Shown: one piece after another, positions 29,178 through 34,995 of the stretch
Position numbering within the stretch: the first letter of the stretch is position 1
How the letters are laid out: every line of letters begins with the position of its first letter
Origin: a virus
Length of the DNA stretch: 34,995 nucleotides
IMG/VR virus record: IMGVR_UViG_3300020463_001373
Coordinates: 1 to 34,995 of that record
Reading direction: 5' to 3' (one strand)
The notes under the pieces: generated by a model
What the model saw: only the letters and a program-made list of their open reading frames with translations
The model's database searches: none
Told to the model about the DNA's origin: nothing
Translations under genes and position numbers: made by a program

Positions 29178-30176
29178 CTAACATTTTTTGTAATTATTTA
29201 ATTGAGTCAATGCGCTTAACTTTGAATAAGTATTGGTACTTATAATATCATCAACTTCACTTTTTGTCAATCCGGACATAATCATATCGTTTACATCCTT
29301 TAGTTGTAAGTCATTTGGCCAAATTACCAAGTTGTAATTCTCTTCTATGACTTTATACATTCTGTTTATTATTTCTTTGTTTCTTGGTTCGTTATCAAAT
29401 ATATAGGTTACATTTTCTGGCGAAACATTTAATTTTAAATCTGCACCACCAGCTGCCAAACAATTATCAACAAACATACTATCAATAGGACCCTCTACAA
29501 TATAAATGTGTTCTTGTAGATTAATCTTATCAAGACCAAATACTTTTTGTTTATTTTCGTCAAACTTAATTGTCAAATATTTTGGTTGTTCTTTACCAAA
29601 AGCACGGCCTTGAAAAGCAAAAGGTTTGCCATCAACACCATAAAAAGGAATAATTAATCTAGGGTGTTCACCTTTTGTATGAGGAAAAGTATTTGGTTTA
29701 ACCTCGTTTACAAAAGACATAAATTTATCGCATAGATATAATTTATCAAGATACTTGTCAGGTATTAATCTATTTTTAATATATCTTTTCGCCGGGTGTT
29801 TATCATCTAGTTCAGATATTTTCTTTAACTTATCAAAATAATCTATTTGTTCAAACTTTGTAGGTTTGAAATCAAATTTAGGTTTAGGCGTGGAGGGCGC
29901 CGAGCCTTTATATCTTTCTAGTAAGTATTCTTCATACTTTTTAGGGTCTAAAAATTTTAGAAAATTACCAAGACTTTGGCCTTCGCCACAATTGTGGCAT
30001 TTAAAAAACATATCATTCTTAACTTGATATAGATATGCTCTAGCCTTGGTTTTGCTTTTTTTAGAATCACCACAATGAGGACATCTAAAGTTAAAAAGGT
30101 AATCACCTTTCTTCTTAAATTGGCCTAATCTGGCTGAAATTTCATTTATAAATTTTAAATCAATATAACTCGACAT
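29178..30176 (-). CDS. 61: T4 gp61-like DNA primase
   Basis: This primase makes RNA primers for lagging-strand synthesis with the gp41 helicase. The zinc finger CPHCGDSKKS (C32, C35) plus CHNCGEG (C60, C63) is followed by a TOPRIM domain with IYIVEGPIDSMF (Glu at about 228) and YIFDNEPRN (the DxD-like acidic motif). The 332-aa length equals the T4 protein within a few residues. SKKSKTKARAYLYQVKNDMF between the knuckles is the usual gp61 sequence type. The promoter at 30187-30215 gives it an almost leaderless message. No ribosome site is visible at this ATG. Confidence 0.92.
   Translation of the reverse strand: MSSYIDLKFINEISARLGQFKKKGDYLFNFRCPHCGDSKKSKTKARAYLYQVKNDMFFKCHNCGEGQSLGNFLKFLDPKKYEEYLLERYKGSAPSTPKPKFDFKPTKFEQIDYFDKLKKISELDDKHPAKRYIKNRLIPDKYLDKLYLCDKFMSFVNEVKPNTFPHTKGEHPRLIIPFYGVDGKPFAFQGRAFGKEQPKYLTIKFDENKQKVFGLDKINLQEHIYIVEGPIDSMFVDNCLAAGGADLKLNVSPENVTYIFDNEPRNKEIINRMYKVIEENYNLVIWPNDLQLKDVNDMIMSGLTKSEVDDIISTNTYSKLSALTQLNNYKKC
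29242..29270 (-). promoter_or_regulatory. Promoter-like site in the primase gene: TTGACA-N17-TATTAT
   Basis: A perfect -35 (29270-29265) with a 17-base spacer and a one-mismatch -10 (29247-29242) lies in the last fifth of the primase gene and points at nrdA (ATG at 29168). It may supply independent nrd transcription. Being inside a coding region, it could be chance. Confidence 0.45.
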
Positions 30177-30186
30177 AGCAACACAT

Positions 30187-30215
30187 AATATATATCAATC
30201 CTAGCAATAAGTCAA
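30187..30215 (-). promoter_or_regulatory. Sigma70 promoter: TTGACT-N17-TATATT
   Basis: The -35 is TTGACT (30215-30210), the spacer is 17 bases and the -10 is TATATT (30192-30187). It sits between the 141-aa gene and the primase ATG (30176) and leaves a leader of about four bases. Confidence 0.72.
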
Positions 30216-30222
30216 TGCTGGA

Positions 30223-30648
30223 TTAGCTCATCATTTGAACAATTGTCTTAAAGTTTGTTGATAGTATCCAACCCATAACAATTGCAGCTCCCATAATTAA
30301 CCATCTGTATCGTTCTAGTATACCAATTCTTCCGCCAATGTCAAGCTTCAGAGACTTGATTTCTATTAATAGTCTTTTTTCTGTTTGCTGTATTTCTTTT
30401 TGAAGTTCTTTATAGACGGTATCTATCTCTAGTTGTCTTTCTCTTAACTTTGTAAAGATTACTTCATCTGTTTGTTCTTGTCTGGATATCTTCTCTTCGT
30501 GAACGGCCAACATCTGTTTAATACAGGTAGACACATCTGTTAACTTGTCTATAGCCGTGTCAAGTCTGTTGTGGATTTGATTGACCTGTTCCACATCTTT
30601 CTTGAGGCCGGCTATATCTACCAATATGTCTGTTTGTTTTTCGGCCAT
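30223..30648 (-). CDS. Tail-anchored coiled-coil protein, 141 aa
   Basis: A long amphipathic coiled coil (about 5-105; KKDVEQVNQIHNRLDTAIDK and so on) ends with a C-terminal membrane helix (YRWLIMGAAIVMGWILSTNF, about 113-133). Proteins of this layout occur in many T4-like marine phages without known function. The short non-cytoplasmic end suggests a cytoplasmic coiled coil. An i-spanin would have the opposite orientation, so I do not assign lysis. Confidence 0.75.
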   Translation of the reverse strand: MAEKQTDILVDIAGLKKDVEQVNQIHNRLDTAIDKLTDVSTCIKQMLAVHEEKISRQEQTDEVIFTKLRERQLEIDTVYKELQKEIQQTEKRLLIEIKSLKLDIGGRIGILERYRWLIMGAAIVMGWILSTNFKTIVQMMS

Positions 30649-30655
30649 TTTACTC

Positions 30656-31003
30656 TTAATTACTTAATGGATTTGTTGACTTTAGTTTAAGTTCTTGTAT
30701 TTGTAATTTTAAAACTTCTACTTCTTTTAAAAGTATAGCAACTTGTTTTTCGTTTTTCGCAATACCTGAAACATCTGGTCTTTCGTTATCTGATTTTTCA
30801 AGTAAAGATATTCTCTCGTTAGATTTTGCTATTTCACCAGTATTCTTTGCTATACCTGATACATCAACATTAGAACCCTCTATTGATGAAAGTCTAGTAT
30901 TGAATTCTCCCCAAGCGTAAAAACCACCACCAATGGTAGCAATCACACCAATAAGGGCTGCATATGTAGAAAGTTTATCTACTATTCCGTTTTTCATTTT
31001 CAT
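30656..31003 (-). CDS. N-anchored coiled-coil protein with VSGIAKN repeats, 115 aa
   Basis: One N-terminal membrane helix (about 12-32; YAALIGVIATIGGGFYAW) is followed by a coiled coil in which DVSGIAKN occurs twice (near 47-54 and 77-84), so the region may be a short internal duplication. The C-terminal half is a heptad helix (VAILLKEVEVLKLQIQELKL). The topology suits an N-in protein with its coil in the periplasm. Similar layouts are seen in phage spanins and in phage regulators. Function not known. Confidence 0.72.
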   Translation of the reverse strand: MKMKNGIVDKLSTYAALIGVIATIGGGFYAWGEFNTRLSSIEGSNVDVSGIAKNTGEIAKSNERISLLEKSDNERPDVSGIAKNEKQVAILLKEVEVLKLQIQELKLKSTNPLSN

Positions 31004-31012
31004 TATCCCTCT

Positions 31013-33148
31013 TTATTGTAATGATTTTAAAGCAGAAATTTCTGCTCGTAAAGTATTTATCTTACTTTCAACCGCTATTAAAGCACTTTTATGTACAGCA
31101 ATTGGGTCATTGTTTGAATACGCTGCTAATGAGGCGTCTTTGTATATTTGTTGCTGTTGTAAAATATTTATTGTTTGAAAGAGCTCTAGGTTACCATCTG
31201 GCATATTACCTCCGTTTAGAGATTTAGTCTGATAAGATGATAAATCTGGCGCCATTTGATTTAGAGCTTTAGATATAATATATGAAGTAGCCGCAATTTG
31301 TTGGTCTACTCTTTTAATTTTAGCTGTAATTCTTTCTATAATCTTTTGTACTTTTTTACCTATGCTGTCAATGTCGGCAGAGGTAACCTTCCTGTTCTTG
31401 ATAGATACGTTTGTCTTGCTTTCCACAACTTCGCTAGGACTCTCCTTCTCCTTCTGTCCTTCTGTTTCCTTATCCTCAGCCATTTCTGATTTAGAAGATA
31501 TAGGTTTATTCTCTTGTCTTTCCGGTTCTGTTGTCTCTTCATTTGCCTCCAGAGTATTCTCTGTTTCAACGGCCTCATCTGTACGTTCAGTTTCAGTAGC
31601 ATTAGTATCCTCTTCGTTTCTGATATTAGTTGGTTTATTTTCTATTATCTCTGTTGGACTTTCTTCTACTAATTCCTCTTCATTTGGTGCCTCCTCTATT
31701 GTAGGTTCTTCCATTGGTTCGTCTCTCATTGTAGGTGGTAAACTTGTCATCATATCTTCATTAGGTGGGGTCATAACAACTGCTTCGTCATAATTTTCAA
31801 ATTCGTCTATTGCTTCAGGTTCAGGTCTTCTTAATATAATTGTATTTTCATCAGCATACTCAATCATATTAGGATTGGTCTCTATAAAATCATTCATTTC
31901 ATCATCTGTCAAATAGATATCTTCGTCACCTGGCATTAACATATCACCTGTAATAGGTGGTAAATCTGAAGGCATAGGCATTAATTCTACATCCATATCC
32001 ATCATATTCATATCATTAGGACCAACTCCGACAGGCACAGGCATAATCATAACATCCATTAACTCTTCTACCATCTGATTACCTAATTCTTCGTAAAATT
32101 CTGTTGGTGTTATATCTTCTACTATTAATTCTTGCTGAAAATCCTGTACTAAACCATTTGTTTCTAACATATCGTTAAATGTTTCTATAACAAAAGTATC
32201 TAAAGGCATATATTCAAATTCACCTATATCTGTTTCAACTAAAACTTCAAAATCTACAAGCTGACCTGTATTGAAATCATCTGGTAAAAAAGTACCATTT
32301 GTTTCTTGGAAATCTTCTAGGGCTGTCTCTACATTTTGGTCAATTGATTCAAATAAATCCATACCTGTTGAGTCATCTGTAAAATCTAATGCCTCATTTA
32401 AATCTGTACCAGCAGTTGTACAAGTACCTAATTGTTGACAACTTGTAGTTTGTCCTAGAGTTGTAATAGATAGTTGAACATTATCTACATCTGGACCTCT
32501 ATGATAATTGTCTGTACTTGTACCATCACCTTGGTTATAAAGTTCAGTTCTTATAGTGAAGTCTGTTTGTGTGTTAGGGTTTTGAGTATAAACATTTGTA
32601 TAGTTTTCAAAATTACCACCGTTAAATGCTCTATTAGGGTCGTGGTCGTTTATAGTTCTTGTTTGTGTAGTTACCGTACCATCAGCGGCCGTGATAGTTT
32701 GTTTTAATGTTAATGTGTTTTCAATATTATTCCAAAACCAAACATCTGCTGATTGTGTTGAAGTAAAACCTTCATTAATTTGTGATTGTGTTAAGTGGCC
32801 ATCGCCAACTAAAGCGCTATCTTGAAAAACATTATCTTCGGTATGTCCTTCAAATGCTAATACACCACCTGTGTTATCTGCACCTGCTGGATATGTAAAC
32901 CCAAAATTTCCGTGTGTGTGAATACCATCTGAACCGGTTGTAGACCAATCAGTTGAAGTGGTAACTTCATTAGGGTCTGTGCCTGTTCCGAATGTTGAGT
33001 TTGTAAGAATATTACCTGTTACCGTGATACAGGTTCGGTCACCAAGAGAATTGGTGGTACACGTTGTATTCGCCTTACTTGTACTTTTTATCGGTAAAGT
33101 CGTAAGGGTTAAGAGTAAGACCAAACTTATAAATTTTAAAACACGCAT
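31013..33148 (-). CDS. Large secreted acidic protein, 711 aa
   Basis: A signal peptide (MRVLKFISLVLLLTLTTLPI, cleavage near SKA|NT) leads a beta-rich N-terminal domain (about 30-240) with Cys pairs. Its opening, GNILTNSTF, is followed by a Trp-containing stretch like carbohydrate-binding beta-sandwiches. The middle (about 250-440) is acidic and Met/Pro-rich, and 440-600 is an extreme Glu/Pro/Thr/Asn linker (EEPTIEEAPNEEELVEESPT). The C-terminal 110 residues form a basic helical domain with coiled-coil features. An exported phage protein of this size is unusual. It could be an adhesin, a virion fibre or an envelope modifier. The start lies five bases after the TAG of the -1-frame extension of the gene above. 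Confidence 0.82.
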   Translation of the reverse strand: MRVLKFISLVLLLTLTTLPIKSTSKANTTCTTNSLGDRTCITVTGNILTNSTFGTGTDPNEVTTSTDWSTTGSDGIHTHGNFGFTYPAGADNTGGVLAFEGHTEDNVFQDSALVGDGHLTQSQINEGFTSTQSADVWFWNNIENTLTLKQTITAADGTVTTQTRTINDHDPNRAFNGGNFENYTNVYTQNPNTQTDFTIRTELYNQGDGTSTDNYHRGPDVDNVQLSITTLGQTTSCQQLGTCTTAGTDLNEALDFTDDSTGMDLFESIDQNVETALEDFQETNGTFLPDDFNTGQLVDFEVLVETDIGEFEYMPLDTFVIETFNDMLETNGLVQDFQQELIVEDITPTEFYEELGNQMVEELMDVMIMPVPVGVGPNDMNMMDMDVELMPMPSDLPPITGDMLMPGDEDIYLTDDEMNDFIETNPNMIEYADENTIILRRPEPEAIDEFENYDEAVVMTPPNEDMMTSLPPTMRDEPMEEPTIEEAPNEEELVEESPTEIIENKPTNIRNEEDTNATETERTDEAVETENTLEANEETTEPERQENKPISSKSEMAEDKETEGQKEKESPSEVVESKTNVSIKNRKVTSADIDSIGKKVQKIIERITAKIKRVDQQIAATSYIISKALNQMAPDLSSYQTKSLNGGNMPDGNLELFQTINILQQQQIYKDASLAAYSNNDPIAVHKSALIAVESKINTLRAEISALKSLQ

Positions 33149-33151
33149 ATG

Positions 33152-33247
33152 CTACAATAAAACTCCAAATAAGCCAGCTAATAGTACCGTAATCCATATT
33201 GATTTTCCTATTTCTGTGGGTTTATCGTTGAAGGCTTTTTTTTTTCT
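33152..33247 (-). other. Candidate programmed -1 frameshift and C-terminal membrane extension
   Basis: In the 256-aa gene the codons GAA AAA AAA AAG cover a run of ten A (33245-33236) and include the dnaX-type slippery heptamer A AAA AAG (33241-33235) in the correct phase. After a -1 slip the ribosome would read AFNDKPTEIGKSIWITVLLA and then GLFGVLL before TAG at 33154-33152. This adds a membrane helix and gives a product of about 275 residues instead of 256. The new stop lies five bases before the ATG of the 711-aa gene. A sequencing error in the A-run would give the same picture. No clear stimulatory hairpin was found. Confidence 0.5.
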
Positions 33248-33978
33248 TTATCTATAGCCTTGTCAACTTCTTTCCACTCTTCATTAGATTTTTCATCTTC
33301 TAATTTTTTTAATTTCTTTTGTACTTTTTCAAGTTCTTCAATTCTCAATTTTTCAAGTCTCTTAGCTTCTTTTTTATTTGCTTTTTCTATTACTTTTAAA
33401 TCTGCTACGTACCTATCAAAATCAGGTCTCAACTTATCATATTTTTTCCATTGTTGAGTTGCAGCTTGACCAATTTTACCTTCAAACGGACAAGGTGTAC
33501 CTGATTGTTCCATTGCATAGAACACTCTAGGATCCTGACATAAGATTGAAACGGCAGCGACTTTCATACCAAGGTCATTTAATACCTTTGATAATTTTAT
33601 TCTTTCACAATTCTCGTCTGTTCTATATGTACCACCTGAAACACCTAATCCAAATGTTGATATACCACCAGACATACCTACAACGCAAAGGTCTTGCGAC
33701 ATTGCTGACATAGATGGTGCTGATGATTGAGAGGTAACTCTCGTATCGCCAGTATATGAATTATTGTTAGTTGTGGCTGTTGTATTACTAGAAGAACCGG
33801 ACTGATAAGTCGTAGTTGATTCTTGCGAGTAACCGCCAGAAATGGTTGTGTTAGAACCTGATGTGTTTGTTTGTGCGTTAGTCGTAGCCCCGTTAGAGGT
33901 AGTGTCAGCCCAAGCGACTTGTAGTGTTGTAAGTCCCATAACAAAGAATAACATAAGACTAATTAATAGTCTATTCAT
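33208..33978 (-). CDS. Secreted Ser/Thr/Asn-rich protein with C-terminal coiled coil, 256 aa
   Basis: The signal peptide MNRLLISLMLFFVMGLTTLQ (cleavage near WA|DT) is followed by a low-complexity Ser/Thr/Asn/Gly region (about 26-90). A cysteine-containing domain comes next: SQDLCVVGMSGGISTFGLGV, then DENCERIKLSKVLNDLGMKV and ILCQDPRVFYAMEQSGTPCP. The last 90 residues are a Lys/Glu coiled coil. The Cys domain, with its SGG and CQDPRVF...GTPCP motifs, resembles small exported proteins of other phages without known role. A perfect TATAAATA late promoter lies 47 bases upstream, so it should be made late. See the separate entry for the A-run at its end. Confidence 0.82.
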   Translation of the reverse strand: MNRLLISLMLFFVMGLTTLQVAWADTTSNGATTNAQTNTSGSNTTISGGYSQESTTTYQSGSSSNTTATTNNNSYTGDTRVTSQSSAPSMSAMSQDLCVVGMSGGISTFGLGVSGGTYRTDENCERIKLSKVLNDLGMKVAAVSILCQDPRVFYAMEQSGTPCPFEGKIGQAATQQWKKYDKLRPDFDRYVADLKVIEKANKKEAKRLEKLRIEELEKVQKKLKKLEDEKSNEEWKEVDKAIDKEKKKPSTINPQK

Positions 33979-33998
33979 TTATTCTTTATCCTTTTATC

Positions 33999-34019
33999 AA
34001 GTGATTTATTTACTCACTT
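33999..34019. repeat. Inverted repeat AAGTGA/TCACTT in the leader of the 256-aa gene
   Basis: A 6-bp stem with a 9-base A/T loop lies between the late promoter and the ribosome site of the 256-aa gene. It may stabilise the mRNA 5' end, as hairpins do in T4 late messages; that is inference. Confidence 0.4.
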
Positions 34020-34024
34020 AATAT

Positions 34025-34032
34025 TATTTATA
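34025..34032 (-). promoter_or_regulatory. T4-type late promoter TATAAATA
   Basis: A perfect octamer on the minus strand lies in the short gap between the 71-aa gene and the 256-aa secreted-protein gene. The following leader holds AAAAGGAT as ribosome site. Confidence 0.7.
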
Positions 34033-34039
34033 ATATATT

Positions 34040-34255
34040 TTACTCTAAAATCAATTTCTTAATACTTTTTTCACCAATATAAATTTCCGTCTCTGCTTTA
34101 GACTTGATACATTTATATTGTATAGAACCTTTATCCTTTAGTTGCCTCTCTGCTATACGCTTACCTTTCAAGCAAGCGCTCATAGACGGTTGGATTCTGT
34201 GCTCCTTTATCTCGTGGTTCACAAACATTAATAAAGCAATTACCGTCTCAACCAT
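34040..34255 (-). CDS. Small exported or anchored protein, 71 aa
   Basis: MVETVIALLMFVNHEIKEHR is a short hydrophobic start, weak as a signal peptide. MSACLKGKRIAERQLKDKGS and IQYKCIKSKAETEIYIGEKS follow, with two cysteines that could pair. The QYKCIKSKAE end is a pattern I associate with small conserved proteins of marine phages. It follows the 137-aa gene with a one-base overlap. Unknown function. Confidence 0.68.
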   Translation of the reverse strand: MVETVIALLMFVNHEIKEHRIQPSMSACLKGKRIAERQLKDKGSIQYKCIKSKAETEIYIGEKSIKKLILE

Positions 34256-34668
34256 TAGTGTCCCCCATTAGCAAATTCTCTTTGCCTGTCCTTTAGTTTT
34301 TCAATGTCCTGCGACATTTTTTCTACTTGTTTCTGTAAGAATTCTATGTTAACTTTGTTTGTCATATTCTGCTCAAGGTTTTTTTCTACCTTTTCCATAG
34401 ACTTGTACAAATCCTCAATTAACATAAATTGTTCCGAATCGGCAGGTAAACTACCCATTTCACCTCTAGGCCATTTGATTCTAAACTCTGTATTTTTCTC
34501 TAAATCACTCGTCATCAAAGTAAGTTTTGTGCCGTGTTGATTTAATTTTTCTGTTATACCAAAATAACTCCATACTCCGATAGCGACAGCCCCGATTATG
34601 GCAAGCATATTCCTGACCGGCATTGAAATTGCCGTGTTGTCTGATATGTCTAATCTTTTATTACTCAT
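34255..34668 (-). CDS. Membrane-anchored coiled-coil protein, 137 aa (possible i-spanin)
   Basis: One N-terminal membrane helix (about 17-37; VRNMLAIIGAVAIGVWSYFG) precedes a conserved stretch EFRIKWPRGEMGSLPADSEQ followed by FMLIEDLYKSM, and then a coiled coil (about 88-130). The PRGExGSLPADSEQFMLIE block is shared with proteins of many marine phages. A gene for a lipoprotein overlaps its start by eight bases. An N-in membrane protein with a periplasmic coil paired with a lipoprotein is the layout of a two-component spanin that fuses inner and outer membranes at lysis, but sequence proof is lacking. Confidence 0.75.
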   Translation of the reverse strand: MSNKRLDISDNTAISMPVRNMLAIIGAVAIGVWSYFGITEKLNQHGTKLTLMTSDLEKNTEFRIKWPRGEMGSLPADSEQFMLIEDLYKSMEKVEKNLEQNMTNKVNIEFLQKQVEKMSQDIEKLKDRQREFANGGH

Positions 34669-34995
34669 TCACCTCCTTTGGTTCATAGTATTCTTTATAT
34701 TGTTCTAACAAATCGTTAGTATGTTTTAAGTGTGCTCTTATTTGAGCAAAGTTTTTTGCAATTAATTGAAAGTCTTTATCACTTAAACCAAAGATTACCG
34801 GGTCAATTCCTTGTTCTTTCATCTTTTTAAATACTTCGTCTGCATTATCTGAAGTAATGATAATCCATTTTAACTTTTCTAGTTCAGGCATAGTAGGTTT
34901 AACTAAATCTAGTTTTTGTCTAGGTACTTCTTCTTTGAAGATACTTAATTTTTTAACGCCTGAACAGCCAGTTAAAAACAAAATTACTAAAATAC
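34661..34995 (-). CDS. Lipoprotein, partial at the window edge (possible o-spanin)
   Basis: In frame with the visible protein the last bases of the window read ILVILFLTGCSGVKKL, so this is a lipoprotein signal with lipobox LTGC whose first codons are off the window; an apparent TTG start at 34981 is not the true start. The mature part has about 100 residues (KLKWIIITSDNADEVFKKMK, then IDPVIFGLSDKDFQLIAKNF and a helical end). The WIIITxDNxDEVFxKxKxxGxDxVxFGL pattern reminds me of a conserved marine-phage protein of unknown role. It is coupled to the 137-aa membrane coiled-coil gene, which suggests a shared envelope function. Confidence 0.78.
   Translation of the reverse strand, partial: ILVILFLTGCSGVKKLSIFKEEVPRQKLDLVKPTMPELEKLKWIIITSDNADEVFKKMKEQGIDPVIFGLSDKDFQLIAKNFAQIRAHLKHTNDLLEQYKEYYEPKEVNE

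Noticed and set aside
30223-30648. The 141-aa coiled-coil protein as an i-spanin
   Set aside because: Its membrane helix is C-terminal, which leaves the coiled coil in the cytoplasm.
31362-31793. Plus-strand open frame of about 140 codons opposite the 711-aa gene
   Set aside because: Its Ser/Val/Leu-rich composition is the mirror of the Glu/Thr-rich minus-strand gene. No plus-strand ribosome site or neighbour supports it. All other plus-strand frames are likewise shadows.
33088-33204. A 38-40 codon frame starting MDYGTISWLIWSFIVAYACF across the start of the 711-aa gene
   Set aside because: It has no ribosome site, overlaps the signal peptide of the 711-aa protein and competes with the better-supported -1-frame extension of the 256-aa gene.
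1-34995. tRNA genes, CRISPR arrays, insertion sequences, integrase or attachment sites
   Set aside because: None was found by eye; only the tmRNA acceptor piece resembles a tRNA. A tRNAscan-SE run would settle tRNAs.

Overview
The window looks like part of the genome of a T4-like tailed phage (myovirus) of an alphaproteobacterium, most probably a SAR11/Pelagibacter phage. Four things point there. The DNA is very AT-rich. The genes are small and tightly packed, often overlapping as TAATG or ATGA, and every supported gene is on the minus strand. T4-type replication and late-transcription genes are present: gp59 helicase loader, gp33 late co-activator, gp61-type primase, class Ia NrdA/NrdB and a RuvC-like resolvase. 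Finally, there is a circularly permuted (two-piece) ssrA/tmRNA gene, a form known from Alphaproteobacteria.

Transcription runs from high to low coordinates. At 30.2-35.0 kb lies a block of envelope-type genes: a lipoprotein whose start is off the window, a membrane/coiled-coil protein, a secreted Ser/Thr/Asn-rich protein, a 711-residue secreted acidic protein and two small membrane coiled-coil proteins. At 24.4-30.2 kb is the nucleotide and replication block: primase, nrdA, an unknown gene, nrdB, a zinc-ribbon protein and the resolvase. At 17.8-24.4 kb is a nine-gene glycan island: three GT-A-type transferases, three GT-B-like transferases, an FkbM methyltransferase, a 2OG-Fe(II) oxygenase and a conserved protein of unclear fold. 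It ends in a long A/T-tract with a promoter-like site.

From 17.6 down to 10 kb are many small genes, including a DUF3310 protein, glutaredoxin, an LPP20-like lipoprotein, a 17-kDa-antigen-like lipoprotein and a likely winged-helix protein followed by the one clear intrinsic terminator. From 10 to 3.2 kb are a DUF6433-like protein, a SprT-like metallopeptidase, a membrane-anchored glucosaminidase, a multi-pass coiled-coil protein, an M15 endolysin and a PD-(D/E)XK exonuclease. From 2.8 kb to the left end are tmRNA, gp33, gp59, a possible glycan-related protein and a peroxiredoxin cut by the window edge.

The sequence carries at least nine promoter-like sites of the form TTGAC(A/T)-N17-TATNNT, several so close to the start codon that the mRNA would be almost leaderless. 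It also has three T4-late-type TATAAATA sites in good positions. The two most notable signals are the phage-borne permuted tmRNA, whose tag can be read as ANSNAILNGNSNFAIAA, and a dnaX-type A-AAA-AAG slippery site at the end of the 256-aa secreted protein gene. A -1 shift there would add a C-terminal membrane helix and end five bases before the next start codon. Eleven genes of fewer than 60 codons were read by hand and are included.
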